Position numbers and translations under genes: made by a program. From Bacillus tianshenii (GTDB lineage Bacteria; Bacillota; Bacilli; Bacillales; Bacillaceae_N), in NCBI GenBank assembly GCA_020524525.2, contig CP129018.1, positions 2,298,115 through 2,362,114 of the forward strand: a DNA stretch of 64,000 nucleotides, given 5' to 3'. Of this stretch, positions 9,051 to 19,890 are shown piece by piece (within the stretch, counting starts at the first letter, position 1; each line of letters begins with the position of its first letter). A model generated the notes under the pieces. It did no database searches. It was not told the DNA's origin and worked only from the letters and a program-made list of their open reading frames with translations.

Positions 9051-9319
9051 CTACTTCCCTTTCCGATTTGTTTCTAAGTAAGACTTCACCAATTCCTCAA
9101 TTAACGTCTCGTTCAAGTTTGCGGATGATGTTCCGCGCATCCTTATGACGAGGGATATACGCGGGGATCCCCTGACAATAAATACCCGACAATTTGATTA
9201 ATTGGATGATAGCCTTTTTCTTGCAATGCATCGTGTACGGTTAATAAGACGTCCTTTACATTGGTGTCTACCGGTTCATCGTCAAAATTAAATTTCATCG
9301 TTTTGTCGAACTGACTCAC
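9051..9319 (-). pseudogene. ireB: yrzL/ireB (IreB family regulatory protein), two frameshifts
   Basis: Reading from a GTG at 9319 (AGAGGTG upstream) gives the conserved start of the IreB/DUF965 family: [34 protein letters not shown] and [10 protein letters not shown]. The frame then breaks at a CCCC run (plus-strand G run 9163-9166), where CCC would restore [19 protein letters not shown] second break near 9105 lacks two bases (or has one extra), after which [17 protein letters not shown] follows to a TAG at 9051. Every residue block of the family is present, so this is either a very recent double lesion or sequence error. IreB is a substrate of the PrkC-type kinase in enterococci. Confidence 0.85.
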
Positions 9320-9351
9320 GAAACGACACCTCTCATTTCTTGCAAAATTTT

Positions 9352-9393
9352 AGAAGAAAGAAAAGGTGAAAAGCTTGTCCTTTTCTTTCTTCT
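9352..9393 (-). terminator. Hairpin after alaS
   Basis: A perfect 15-bp stem (AGAAGAAAGAAAAGG with CCTTTTCTTTCTTCT, 12-nt loop) lies 60 bp after the alaS stop. The 3' arm is itself pyrimidine rich, and a short T run follows four bases later. Probable alaS terminator, separating it from the yrzL operon. Confidence 0.6.
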
Positions 9394-9452
9394 TCCTTCA
9401 AAACCAAATCTTCAATCAATATCTCTTTTCATTGTACACGATGAGCTTGGAA

Positions 9453-12089
9453 TTAGGAAATAGATTTGACCCATTCTTTTGAATAAGCGAGAGCATCTTG
9501 TAATTGTTCAGGATTTTTGCCTCCTGCTTGAGCCATATCTGGACGACCGCCACCGCCGCCACCACAGCGTGTTGCAACTTCTTTAATCAGCTTACCAGCA
9601 TGGAAACCTTTCTCGATTAAATCTTTTGTTACACCTGCAGAAAGATTGACTTTTTCACCATTTACTGTACCCAAAATGACGATGCCTGAACCAAGTTTAT
9701 TCTTCAACTCGTCCACCATACTGCGAAGGTTATTCATATCCGCAGCGTTTACTTTTTTCGCAAGCAATTTCACACCGTCCATTTCTTCCACTTCATCAAT
9801 AAGACTGCCTGCTTCAATGTTACTTAGCTTTGCAGATAGTGATTCATTTTCACGCTGAAGGCCTTTTAGCTCATCGTTTAATGCATCGATCCGTGAAGGG
9901 ACATCTTTTAAGTTCGTTTTCAGTTTAGATGCGGCTTGCTTTAAGACGCTTACTTGATCATTAAGCAAACGATATGCCGCTTCACCTGTTACCGCTTCAA
10001 TACGACGAGTACCTGCACCGATACCTGATTCAGAAACGATTTTGAACAAGCCGATATTTGCAGTGTTGCCTACATGACAACCACCACAAAGCTCTAAGCT
10101 ATAATCACCAACACGTACAACACGGACGATATCACCGTACTTTTCACCAAATAGCGCCATTGCGCCCATTTGACGTGCTTCATCAATCGGTTTATTCATT
10201 GTTTCCACTTGAATGCTTTGCCATACCTTATCATTCACAATTTCTTCGATTTTCTCTAGCTCTTCCGGTTTTACTTGTCCGAAATGTGAGAAGTCAAAAC
10301 GAAGACGGTCAGGTGCTACTAATGAACCTGCCTGGTTAACATGACTGCCAAGTATATCTTTCAATGCTTGGTGCAGTAAATGTGTCGCAGTATGATTTTT
10401 CACGATCTTACTGCGTTTTTCTGAATCAATAACACCTGTTACGTTTAAACCTTTTGTTAACGTTCCTTTTTTAACAAGAACATGATGCAAATGTTGACCA
10501 TTCGGTGCTTTTTGGACATCTTTCACCTCAAGCTCTAGACCATTGCCGATAATTTTACCTTGGTCAGCAATCTGTCCACCACTTTCAGCATAAAAAGGTG
10601 TTTTATCAAGAATAAGGTGGCCTTCTTCACCTTCAGAAATGCTGTCTGCGTATTCTTTGTTTTGCAGAACAGCTGTTACAACAGCTTCAACACCATCTTT
10701 ATCATAGCCTACAAATTCACTCTTTTCTGCTAAGTCAGACAGAACGCCGCCTTGAATTTGCATTGACCCTTCATCTTTACGAGCTGCGCGAGCGCGTTCA
10801 CGCTGTGCTTCCATTTCACGTTTAAAGCCAACTTCATCAATAATCATGCCTTCTTCTTCCGCATATTCCTCTGTTAATTCATACGGGAAGCCATATGTGT
10901 CATACAACTTAAAGGCATCTTCACCAGGAATAGTCGTGCTATTGTTTGCTTTTTGCTTCTTAATAACATCTGAAAGAATAGCAAGTCCTTCACTTAATGT
11001 TTCATGGAAACGCTCTTCTTCTGTCTTAATTACATTTTGGATGAAATCTGTTTTTTCTTTTACTTCTGGATAATAATCAACCATAATTTCCCCTACGACT
11101 GGGACAAGCTCGTACATGAACGGACGATGGATATTGATTTGCTTTGCATAACGAACAGCACGGCGCAACAAGCGGCGTAATACATAACCGCGGCCTTCAT
11201 TTGAAGGAAGAGCTCCATCACTAATTGCAAATGTTACTGTACGAATATGGTCCGCAATGACTTTAAATGCGACATCTTTTGCTTCAGATTCGTTGTAGCG
11301 CTGTTTTGAAATCTCTTCTGTCGCACGAATAATCGGAATAAACAAATCTGTATCAAAGTTTGTACGAACATCTTGGATAACGGATACCATACGTTCAAGG
11401 CCCATGCCTGTATCAATGTTTTTCTTCGGAAGCGGTGTGTACGTATCATCTGGGTTATGATTGAACTGTGAAAATACAAGGTTCCAAATCTCAAGATAAC
11501 GCTCATTCTCACCGCCAGGATATAATTCAGGGTCGCTTGAATCATTACCATATTCTTCGCCACGGTCGTAGAAAATCTCTGTATTTGGACCACTTGGACC
11601 TTCACCAATATCCCAGAAGTTCCCTTCCAAACGGATAATCCGGTCTTCTGGTACGCCAACTTCATTTAGCCAAATGTCATAGGCTTCATCATCTTCTGGG
11701 TGAATCGTTACAGATAAACGATCAGCCTCGAAGCCAATCCATTTATCATCCGTAAGGAACTCCCAAGCCCAATGAATTGCTTCTTTTTTGAAATAATCGC
11801 CAATTGAGAAGTTACCGAGCATTTCAAAGAATGTATGATGACGTGCTGTTTTCCCAACGTTTTCGATATCGTTTGTACGGATTGATTTTTGTGCATTACA
11901 AATACGCGGATTCTCAGGGGTTACACGGCCATCGAAATATTTTTTCAATGTCGCTACACCGCTGTTAATCCATAATAGTGTAGGGTCTTCATGCGGGACT
12001 AGTGATGCACTCGGTTCAACATCATGTCCTTTTTCTTTAAAGAAATCTAAGTACATTTGACGTACTTGAGCTGACGTTAATTTCTTCAT
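9453..12089 (-). CDS. alaS: Alanyl-tRNA synthetase
   Basis: Charges tRNA-Ala and edits mischarged Ser and Gly. At 878 residues it has full length. Order: class II catalytic core (about 1-440, with [18 protein letters not shown] and [15 protein letters not shown]), an editing domain with the zinc motif [11 protein letters not shown] at about 565 and CGGCH at about 668, and the C-terminal DHHA1 glycine-rich tail [16 protein letters not shown]. The long leader upstream is a T-box riboswitch, so expression should rise when uncharged tRNA-Ala accumulates. Confidence 0.98.
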   Translation of the reverse strand: MKKLTSAQVRQMYLDFFKEKGHDVEPSASLVPHEDPTLLWINSGVATLKKYFDGRVTPENPRICNAQKSIRTNDIENVGKTARHHTFFEMLGNFSIGDYFKKEAIHWAWEFLTDDKWIGFEADRLSVTIHPEDDEAYDIWLNEVGVPEDRIIRLEGNFWDIGEGPSGPNTEIFYDRGEEYGNDSSDPELYPGGENERYLEIWNLVFSQFNHNPDDTYTPLPKKNIDTGMGLERMVSVIQDVRTNFDTDLFIPIIRATEEISKQRYNESEAKDVAFKVIADHIRTVTFAISDGALPSNEGRGYVLRRLLRRAVRYAKQINIHRPFMYELVPVVGEIMVDYYPEVKEKTDFIQNVIKTEEERFHETLSEGLAILSDVIKKQKANNSTTIPGEDAFKLYDTYGFPYELTEEYAEEEGMIIDEVGFKREMEAQRERARAARKDEGSMQIQGGVLSDLAEKSEFVGYDKDGVEAVVTAVLQNKEYADSISEGEEGHLILDKTPFYAESGGQIADQGKIIGNGLELEVKDVQKAPNGQHLHHVLVKKGTLTKGLNVTGVIDSEKRSKIVKNHTATHLLHQALKDILGSHVNQAGSLVAPDRLRFDFSHFGQVKPEELEKIEEIVNDKVWQSIQVETMNKPIDEARQMGAMALFGEKYGDIVRVVRVGDYSLELCGGCHVGNTANIGLFKIVSESGIGAGTRRIEAVTGEAAYRLLNDQVSVLKQAASKLKTNLKDVPSRIDALNDELKGLQRENESLSAKLSNIEAGSLIDEVEEMDGVKLLAKKVNAADMNNLRSMVDELKNKLGSGIVILGTVNGEKVNLSAGVTKDLIEKGFHAGKLIKEVATRCGGGGGGRPDMAQAGGKNPEQLQDALAYSKEWVKSIS

Positions 12090-12126
12090 CGTATTGCCTC
12101 CTTGGATTGAATTGCTTTATTTTTGA

Positions 12127-12389
12127 ACATAAAAAAACTCCCATCCCTGCAAAAAGCAGGGACGAGAGTTGATTCTCGCGGTACCACCCTGATTATGAAC
12201 GAAACGAATCGCTCATCACCTCAAGTCTACCATAACGCGGTAGCAACGGCAGGTTTTAGACCCTGCACTCAGGACTAGCGTTCCGTTACTCTTCATTCAG
12301 GATTTCTCTCAGCCGCGGAAATCCCTCTCTTAATGAATGGGCTTTAACGTACTCGGTCCGTCTTCGTATTGCTTCGAAGTCATTTGTAT
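12127..12389 (-). promoter_or_regulatory. T-box riboswitch leader of alaS, specifier GCU
   Basis: The T-box sequence AGGGTGGTACCGCG lies at 12177-12190 on the minus strand. It is followed by the terminator stem at 12136-12170 (AACTCTCGTCCCTGC with GCAGGGATGGGAGTT) and a T run. In Stem I, GGAC/GTCC and CGTTA/TAACG flank a specifier loop. The codon at 12277-12279 (minus-strand GCT, followed by A) is an alanine codon, in agreement with the gene. The base after TGG is U, matching A73 of tRNA-Ala. Confidence 0.93.
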
Positions 12390-12395
12390 GCGGTT

Positions 12396-12425
12396 ATTAT
12401 AGAAAATTCTATTACCTTTTGTCAA
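12396..12425 (-). promoter_or_regulatory. Promoter of the alaS T-box transcript
   Basis: A consensus sigma-A promoter: TTGACA at 12420-12425 and TATAAT at 12396-12401 with an 18-bp spacer. The TGA inside the -35 box is also the stop codon of the yrrI reading frame at 12422-12424. Confidence 0.85.
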
Positions 12426-13487
12426 TGTTTGCTGAAATGTTCAACAACATGAAGGATGACAACTTTAATAACAGATAAGACTGGAACAGCAAGGATAAGT
12501 CCAACAATTCCACCAATTTCACCACCAGCAAGCAGTGCAAAAATAATAAATACAGGATGCATATGCAAGCTCTTTCCGACAATCAGCGGTGATAATAAGT
12601 TCCCTTCTAAAAATTGCAGAACGATGATTAACACAACGACAACCCAGACCATTTTAATAGATACAGTAAAAGCAATGATCACAGCCGGCACCGCCCCAAT
12701 GATCGGTCCGAAGTACGGAATAATGTTTGTAATCCCAATTATAAATCCAAGCACAAGCGGGTATTTCATACCTGTAAGCCACAGGGTTACAGCAGCTGCA
12801 GCTCCAATAACCGTACAAACTAACAATTGACCGCGGATATATTGGCCAAGTGTTGTATTAACATCACGAAGCACAACCCATAACGACTTTCGCCATTTAC
12901 GAGGAGTTAGGTACCAAGCACTTTTTTTTTACGAGCGGGTAATCTTTTAATAGGTAGAAAACAATAAACGGAATGACCGCAAATAAGAAAATCGAATTCA
13001 GTAATTTTCCTGTGCTGTTTAAAAGGTTTGTGACGGTATCCTCTGCTTGATTTTCTGCCTTTCGTAAGAACTCATCTAAACCATCATGAAACCCTTCTGG
13101 TAAGAAGGCTGTCCGCTCATACATCGCTTGAAGATAAGTCTGATATGTTTGCAAAAATGTTGGGATATTGCGGCTTAAATCTTTCAGCTGTTCCACCATT
13201 ATTGGGGTGAAACGATAGACAGCAAACGCAGCTCCACCAAAAAACAACGAATAAATTAGTAATACTGCAAGCGGTCTGGGCATGTTTCGAGCATGAAGTC
13301 CTTCAATTACAGGATGCAGTAAATACGCAATAAATGCAGAAATAAAAAATGGCAGCAACACACGCCAAAGCCCATGCCAAAAAGGGAGCCAAATTGGTGA
13401 AAGGCGCATAAAAAGAAAAAGAATAAGTGCAATTAAAACAAGATTCACTAAACGTATTAACCAAGTGACATTCGATGATTGCTTCAT
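12422..13487 (-). pseudogene. yrrI: AI-2E family transporter (YrrI) split by a frameshift in an A9 run
   Basis: A polytopic membrane protein of the AI-2E/permease family (PF01594-type). The first 190 or so residues are read from the ATG at 13487 and end early after KDYPLVKKK. The rest, from VLRDVNTTLGQYIRGQL to the TGA at 12422, is in another frame. The break is an A run of nine on the coding strand (about 12921-12929). With eight A the frame reads LVKKSAWYLTPRKWRKSLWV straight into the second part. Conserved GQLLVC and PVIGAVPAVIIA-type segments are intact. Either sequence error, slippage during transcription, or true inactivation. The start codon directly follows a terminator-like hairpin. 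Confidence 0.85.
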
Positions 13488-13492
13488 AAGAA

Positions 13493-13534
13493 AATTCCCT
13501 CCTGCCTATATTTTGCTTAGGCAGAAGGGAATTT
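13493..13534 (-). promoter_or_regulatory. Terminator hairpin after yrzQ that contains the yrrI Shine-Dalgarno
   Basis: On the minus strand AAATTCCCTTCTGCCTA pairs with TAGGCAGGAGGGAATTT, followed by TTCTT and then the yrrI ATG at 13487. The AGGAGGG in the 3' arm is the only ribosome site for yrrI, nine bases from its ATG. It begins about 8 bp after the yrzQ stop. The arrangement repeats that found between greA and pbpI. Confidence 0.75.
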
Positions 13535-13540
13535 ATCCTT

Positions 13541-13678
13541 CTAACGAAATGCGCGTCGCATACGTCGGCGCATTCGTCTCATCGTCCGATTCATATTCAT
13601 GTTGTTGCCATTGCTCATCATATATGCTGCCCCAATCCCTGTACCGATTGCCAGCAAGGAAGACATCATACCCCTCAT
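13541..13678 (-). CDS. yrzQ: YrzQ-like small basic protein (DUF3918 type)
   Basis: A 45-residue protein with a short hydrophobic N-terminal part (SSLLAIGTGIGAAYMM) and a strongly basic tail (RTMRRMRRRMRRAFR). Function unknown. The ATG at 13678 has GAGGTG nine bases upstream; a GTG at 13687 overlaps that site. Position between yrrI and yrzR matches B. subtilis yrzQ. The size and composition, a membrane-associating helix with an arginine-rich end, fit the family. Confidence 0.75.
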   Translation of the reverse strand: MRGMMSSLLAIGTGIGAAYMMSNGNNMNMNRTMRRMRRRMRRAFR

Positions 13679-13704
13679 TCGTTTCACCACCTCAGTAAAG
13701 AAAA

Positions 13705-13893
13705 CTACATCTCAAGACGCGTTTCTTCTTCGGTAAACAAATCATCAAGCGAACTTAACGACCCATCTTCCTCAACTTGGTGCAAGTGTAAGCGGTCTTT
13801 CGAAATTGAAAGCTCGACGAAACAACCCCAGCAGTAATATTGGTTTACCCCAATTTTCCCTAAATCTCTGCAATTACAGTTTGGGCATTTCAT
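13705..13893 (-). CDS. yrzR: YrzR-like small zinc-ribbon protein
   Basis: A 62-residue cytoplasmic protein with two cysteine pairs, CPNCNC at residues 3-8 and CWGC at about 21-24, as in a zinc ribbon. An acidic tail follows. No known function. Lies between yrrD and yrzQ exactly as in B. subtilis. The start overlaps the end of a GGAGATG site upstream. Confidence 0.8.
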   Translation of the reverse strand: MKCPNCNCRDLGKIGVNQYYCWGCFVELSISKDRLHLHQVEEDGSLSSLDDLFTEEETRLEM

Positions 13894-13911
13894 TTACAGG
13901 CATCTCCTTTT

Positions 13912-14412
13912 TCATATCGTGCTTGACATGTCATCTCGACATGTGATAAATACTGCTTCTTCACCAATGGAGCAAGTTGAATACGCAGGAATTCTTTTCT
14001 TCCCCTCTGTCACATCAGCAAAAAAGCCATCCGATACTTGATATCCTGTAATTTTGCCCAATTCTTCCTGAAAGTATACGTCAGCAATCATTCCTAGCTT
14101 TTCGCCCTCTGTTGTATAGAGCGATTTTCCCCAAACACCTTTTTTCGGATCATGAAGATGATGCTCGTTTGGTTGCAGTACAGGTCGGTGGAATGCTGAC
14201 TGTGTATAGGCTACGATAATTCCATCCCGACCGACGGCGCTCACCTTTTCGAACGGTAAGTAGCGGTCTCGCTTCAAGAAACCTTCTACATCAATGATAA
14301 AGCCTTTCACATTCCCCGCTTCATCAATACATACTTCTTCAATGACACCGATTTTTGCACCAGTTTGTTGAAGGAAAACAGGCAATCCTCTAATGCTCGA
14401 GAATGTTCGCAA
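13912..14412 (-). CDS. yrrD: YrrD, PRC-barrel domain protein
   Basis: A 166-residue protein made of two PRC-barrel-like halves: LPVFLQQTGAKIGVIEEV (about 9-26) with VKGFIIDVEG, and GKSLYTTEGEKLGMIADV with ITGYQVSDG (second half). Such domains bind other proteins or membranes; the role here is unknown. The start is a TTG with AGAGGTG upstream. Adjacent to recD2 as in B. subtilis. Confidence 0.85.
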   Translation of the reverse strand: MRTFSSIRGLPVFLQQTGAKIGVIEEVCIDEAGNVKGFIIDVEGFLKRDRYLPFEKVSAVGRDGIIVAYTQSAFHRPVLQPNEHHLHDPKKGVWGKSLYTTEGEKLGMIADVYFQEELGKITGYQVSDGFFADVTEGKKRIPAYSTCSIGEEAVFITCRDDMSSTI

Positions 14413-14446
14413 AGGCTCTCACCTCTTTCGAACATTCTTATTTTCC

Positions 14447-16783
14447 TCACTCGTCCATGAAGTCATACGGTGAAAGGTTTTCCACATCTTCATTTTCAAC
14501 AGGCTCACTGCTTTGAAAAACAGCCTGGAGACGTTCAGTTAGCGAAGTTTGACGCTTTGCATCGTCTGTACGTTCTATTCCCATCCGAAACGCTTCAACT
14601 TCCCCACATAAAATTAAAAAATCCTTACTGCGTGTTATCGCTGTATAGATTAAATTTCGGCGGAGCATCCGATAATAGCCTTTTACTATCGGTAAGATAA
14701 CAATCGGAAATTCACTACCTTGTGCTTTGTGAATTGAGCAACAGTAAGCATGCGTAATGTTATTCAAGTCTTGTCGCGTGTACTGTACTTCTGTTCCATC
14801 AAAGGAAATAATCGTGAGATCTTCTTTATCCACGTTTTCTTTTGCATAAAGAATACTAACGATTTCGCCGATATCCCCGTTAAATACTTGGTCCTCAGGC
14901 TGGTTCACAAGCTGGAGAACTTTATCACCGACACGGTAAAGCTTGTCAGCGAACTTTAGTTCACGTCGCTGGTCGCTTGCAGGGTTGAACTCATCCTGAA
15001 GTACTTCATTCAGCTTTTCAATCCCTGCGCTGCCACGATACATTGGAGCTAACACTTGGACATCACGAGCGGTGTAGCCTTTTTTCAGCGCATTGGCACA
15101 CACTTGAAGGACCACATCTGCAATATTGTCTTGCCGACAGCTAAAAAATGCTCGATCTGCTCTCCCCTCGGTTATATCATGAGGAAACTCACCACGCTTA
15201 ATGGCATGAGCAATCTCCACAATGGAAGAACCTTCAGACTGACGATAGATATCCGTTAACTGCACAGATGGAATAACATCTGCTTCAAGTAAATCCTTCA
15301 ATACTTGACCAGGTCCCACCGACGGAAGCTGGTCTTCATCACCTACTAGAATCACCTGCACATCAGCAGGCAGTGCTTTAAATAATTGATTGGCAAGCCA
15401 CATATCTACCATCGATACTTCATCAACAATTAATAGCTTACCGTTAATCGGATTATCTTCATCATGCTCAAAATCAGAGCCATTCCAACCTAATAAACGG
15501 TGAATGGTAACAGCAGGAAGTCCTGTCGCTTCACTCATACGCTTAGAAGCACGTCCTGTTGGGGCAACAAGCAGCACTGGAAAAGGATTTTCTTCACTGT
15601 CATAATCCTTTACATCTAACGAACAGCCGTGCAGCTCTGCATAAATCTCCACAATTCCTTTAATAACCGTCGTTTTCCCTGTACCAGGACCACCAGTTAA
15701 AATCATCATCGGTGAAGAAACGGCTTTTTGGATCGCATCCTTTTGAGACGGAGCGTATTGGACGCCAAGGCGTTCTTCAAGCTCACCTAATGCTTTTAAA
15801 AATTCAGATTCGGGAAATTCGTCAGCAAATCCAAGCTGATCGCTTAGCCGTTTTACACTCGTTACAAAGCCTTTTTCAGCAAAGTAAAGGGACGGTTCAT
15901 ATATACGCGTCTCTTCTGTGACAACTTTACCTTCTTCTTCAAGTGCTGCGATTTCGGTTGCCAGCTCTTCTTTAGTCAGTTGGAGCTCACCATTTTTATC
16001 AAGCAGCTTGATTGCTTCCTCATATAGCATTTCAATATCTAAGTAGACATGCCCCTCCTGCAAAGAGGTATGAGTGAGCAAATACAAACAGCCTGCACGC
16101 AAACGTTCCGGGTGTTTCTCGGATAACCCGAATGCTTGTCCTAATTCATCAGCTCTGGCAAAACCGATCCCTTCAATATCTTCAATCAGCTGGTATGGAT
16201 GATGTTCGATCATCGCAAGCGACTGTTCTTTATAAGCTTGATACACTTTCATTGAAAGCTTCGGGCCGAACCCATAGCGGGACAGCACCATCATTACCTG
16301 CTCTAACCCTTCATGCTCAAGCAACGTTTCATATAAGTTGCGTGCCTTTTCCTCTGACAGCTTCGGTACACTGTCTAATACAGTTGGGTCCTGCATAATA
16401 CGTGAAATGGCACTTTCACCAAGAACATCGACAATATGCTCTGCTGTTTTCTTCCCAATCCCATGAAACAGATCGCTTGATAAATACAACACAACACCTT
16501 CTTTTGTTGAAGGAAGCTCTTTGCGAAAGTGCTCAATATTATATTGCTTTCCATATTTCGGGTGTGTGCGAAACTTCCCGTAAAATGTATAGGTTTCATC
16601 TGGATGCAGGGATGGGTAATTCCCATTCACAATAACTTCTTTCTCATCATAATTCTCATTCGTTTCAAGTACACGCACACGAGAAACCGAATAGAGGCTG
16701 TCTTCATTATGAAAGATCATCGCAACGATAACGCCTTTTATGTACTTTTTCTCTTCTTCTAGCGGAAAGGATTGTTGGTCCAT
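14447..16783 (-). CDS. recD2: ATP-dependent DNA helicase RecD2
   Basis: A 5'-3' superfamily 1 helicase acting in DNA repair and fork maintenance without RecB or RecC. 778 residues. The N-terminal extension holds OB and helix-hairpin-helix segments (HGIGKKTAEHIVDVLG, IEGIGFARADELG). The helicase core has Walker A GGPGTGKTTVIKG at about 364, Walker B LLIVDEVSMVD at about 453, VGDEDQLPSVGPG, and the C-terminal motif CCSIHKAQGSEFPIV. Length and layout are standard for RecD2. Confidence 0.96.
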   Translation of the reverse strand: MDQQSFPLEEEKKYIKGVIVAMIFHNEDSLYSVSRVRVLETNENYDEKEVIVNGNYPSLHPDETYTFYGKFRTHPKYGKQYNIEHFRKELPSTKEGVVLYLSSDLFHGIGKKTAEHIVDVLGESAISRIMQDPTVLDSVPKLSEEKARNLYETLLEHEGLEQVMMVLSRYGFGPKLSMKVYQAYKEQSLAMIEHHPYQLIEDIEGIGFARADELGQAFGLSEKHPERLRAGCLYLLTHTSLQEGHVYLDIEMLYEEAIKLLDKNGELQLTKEELATEIAALEEEGKVVTEETRIYEPSLYFAEKGFVTSVKRLSDQLGFADEFPESEFLKALGELEERLGVQYAPSQKDAIQKAVSSPMMILTGGPGTGKTTVIKGIVEIYAELHGCSLDVKDYDSEENPFPVLLVAPTGRASKRMSEATGLPAVTIHRLLGWNGSDFEHDEDNPINGKLLIVDEVSMVDMWLANQLFKALPADVQVILVGDEDQLPSVGPGQVLKDLLEADVIPSVQLTDIYRQSEGSSIVEIAHAIKRGEFPHDITEGRADRAFFSCRQDNIADVVLQVCANALKKGYTARDVQVLAPMYRGSAGIEKLNEVLQDEFNPASDQRRELKFADKLYRVGDKVLQLVNQPEDQVFNGDIGEIVSILYAKENVDKEDLTIISFDGTEVQYTRQDLNNITHAYCCSIHKAQGSEFPIVILPIVKGYYRMLRRNLIYTAITRSKDFLILCGEVEAFRMGIERTDDAKRQTSLTERLQAVFQSSEPVENEDVENLSPYDFMDE

Positions 16784-16816
16784 CCGAGCTCGCTCCTACC
16801 TCCACGAATGTTCGTG

Positions 16817-17482
16817 TTAATTCTCATTCAGCAATGCTTCAATCTTTTCTTTACCGTTCGCAGCAAGCATATGGTCAGGCTGTACCTCCAGCGCTTTCTT
16901 GAACATCGCAAGCGTTGTTTCGGCATCATCTTTATAAGCGTAAGCCACACCTAAGTTATAATAAGCATCAGCATGCTCATCGTTCATAGCTACCGTTTGC
17001 TCTAACACGTTAATTGCTTCATCAATTTGATTTGTTTGTGCTAGGCATAAGCCATATTGGAAATGAGCATCAACATCATCTTGATTTAATTCAACTGCGC
17101 GCTGAAAATACGGCAACGCTAGCTTCGGCTGGTCAAGCTGATAAATCGACATAGCCAGCATAAAATAGGTATCTCCTTCTTCTAAGCCTTTTTGCAGTGC
17201 TTGCTGGAACATATCCTTTGCATCCGTAAACTGTTCCATTTTGTAAAAGGCATTCCCAGCACCATAATAAGCCGTCGCCATCTGCTCATCGATTTCAAGT
17301 GCTTTTTCATAGAAGGCAACTGCACGCTGTAATTCACCTAGTGCCGTTAACAAATTTCCGAAATTTGTATACGCTACCGCATCATCTGGTTTTTCTTCAA
17401 TTGCTTCAGTAAATACTTTGGCAGCTTCTTCGTACTTTCCGGCCTGCATATATTGAATTCCTTGTTTATTTTTATCCGTCAT
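16817..17482 (-). CDS. yrrB: TPR-repeat protein YrrB
   Basis: A 221-residue soluble protein built of about six tetratricopeptide repeats of 34 residues, for example DAVAYTNFGNLLTALGELQR and ATAYYGAGNAFYKMEQF. Such scaffolds bind other proteins; the partner is not known. It lies between mnmA and recD2, its usual place in Bacilli, and an AGAGGTG site precedes the ATG. B. subtilis YrrB has been solved as a TPR protein. Confidence 0.9.
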   Translation of the reverse strand: MTDKNKQGIQYMQAGKYEEAAKVFTEAIEEKPDDAVAYTNFGNLLTALGELQRAVAFYEKALEIDEQMATAYYGAGNAFYKMEQFTDAKDMFQQALQKGLEEGDTYFMLAMSIYQLDQPKLALPYFQRAVELNQDDVDAHFQYGLCLAQTNQIDEAINVLEQTVAMNDEHADAYYNLGVAYAYKDDAETTLAMFKKALEVQPDHMLAANGKEKIEALLNEN

Positions 17483-17574
17483 GTTTGCACCTCTTTTTCA
17501 CAAATCATCATTCTCACACTAGTATAACAAAGAATAAACCCCAATCCGATCATGGATTGAGGCAATTTTTGGGT

Positions 17575-18702
<1,128 letters not shown>

Positions 18703-18708
18703 TTAACC

Positions 18709-19860
18709 CTATAACGAAGCCAAGCGTTTAACCGCTTTGGCAATTTCAACTGCAGCCTGTTCCACTTGTTCAACTGAATTTCCATAGCCAAAGCTAAATC
18801 GAACAGATGCAATTGTTTCAGGTGCTTCGCTCCCAAACATGGCCGTTAATACATGAGACGGCTCAATCGACCCTGCCGTACATGCCGAACCGCTTGAAGC
18901 TGCAATCCCTGCTAAGTCAAAATTCACAAGCAGTGCTTCAACATTTGTTCCTGGAAAATAAATATTCAAAATATGCGGCATCCCGTTCTCTATGCTGCCG
19001 TTTACTTGGAATGAAACATCTTCAGCTTTCAAGGTTGAAATCATTGCTTGTTGATAAGCACGATATTGTTCTTGACGCTCTTCTAGCTCTCGGATAGCAA
19101 GTTCTGCAGCATGCGCAAAGCCGACTATTCCAGGTACATTTTCAGTCCCAGCCCGGCGTTTACGTTCCTGCTCACCGCCGTATGAACGCGGTGTAAGCTT
19201 CACACCGTTTCGAGCATATAAAAAGCCCGTTCCCTTTGGTCCGTTAATCTTGTGGGCGGAAACAGACAGTAAATCAACATGACATTCATTTACATTAAGG
19301 GGCAGAACACCGTACGCTTGGACTGCATCTGTATGAAAAACGACATGTGGAGCTGTTTCTTTCAGCATTGCACCAATTTCACTAATCGGCTGAACCGCTC
19401 CTATTTCATTATTGCCATACATAATCGTAACAAGCAGTGTGTCATCACGTAATGCTTCCCGCACATCTTTCACTGCTACCACACCGTTACGGTCAACAGG
19501 CAAATATGTTACATCAAAGCCTTCTGCTTCTAACTGTTCACAAGCATGCAGAACAGCATGATGCTCAATAGCCGTAGTAATAATGTGGCCGTTTTTCTTC
19601 TGATTTGCATATACGGTACCGAAAATAGCAAGGTTATCTGCTTCTGTTCCACCGCTCGTTACAATAATCTCATTGGCAGCTGCACCAATTGTGTCCGCTA
19701 ATACTTGCCTTGCCTCATCTAAATATTTACGGCTTTCTCGTCCAAAATGATGAATACTTGAAGGGTTGCCGTACACTTCAGCAAGCAACGGTGTCATCTT
19801 TTCAATTACACTCGGATGGACAGGCGTTGTTGCTGCATGATCGAAATAAATCCGTTCCAT
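18709..19860 (-). CDS. yrvO: Cysteine desulfurase (YrvO/IscS type)
   Basis: PLP enzyme that removes sulfur from cysteine and passes it on as persulfide; next to mnmA, so probably the tRNA-thiolation donor. 383 residues. The PLP lysine is in SAHKINGPKGTGFLYAR (about 204), with HAATTPVHP near the N-terminus. The catalytic cysteine is in GSACTAGS at about 327, in the longer loop typical of group I desulfurases. Lies between cymR and mnmA, as in B. subtilis. Confidence 0.95.
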   Translation of the reverse strand: MERIYFDHAATTPVHPSVIEKMTPLLAEVYGNPSSIHHFGRESRKYLDEARQVLADTIGAAANEIIVTSGGTEADNLAIFGTVYANQKKNGHIITTAIEHHAVLHACEQLEAEGFDVTYLPVDRNGVVAVKDVREALRDDTLLVTIMYGNNEIGAVQPISEIGAMLKETAPHVVFHTDAVQAYGVLPLNVNECHVDLLSVSAHKINGPKGTGFLYARNGVKLTPRSYGGEQERKRRAGTENVPGIVGFAHAAELAIRELEERQEQYRAYQQAMISTLKAEDVSFQVNGSIENGMPHILNIYFPGTNVEALLVNFDLAGIAASSGSACTAGSIEPSHVLTAMFGSEAPETIASVRFSFGYGNSVEQVEQAAVEIAKAVKRLASL

Positions 19861-19890
19861 CTTAATTACTCACCTGCTTTACTCGTTCTA

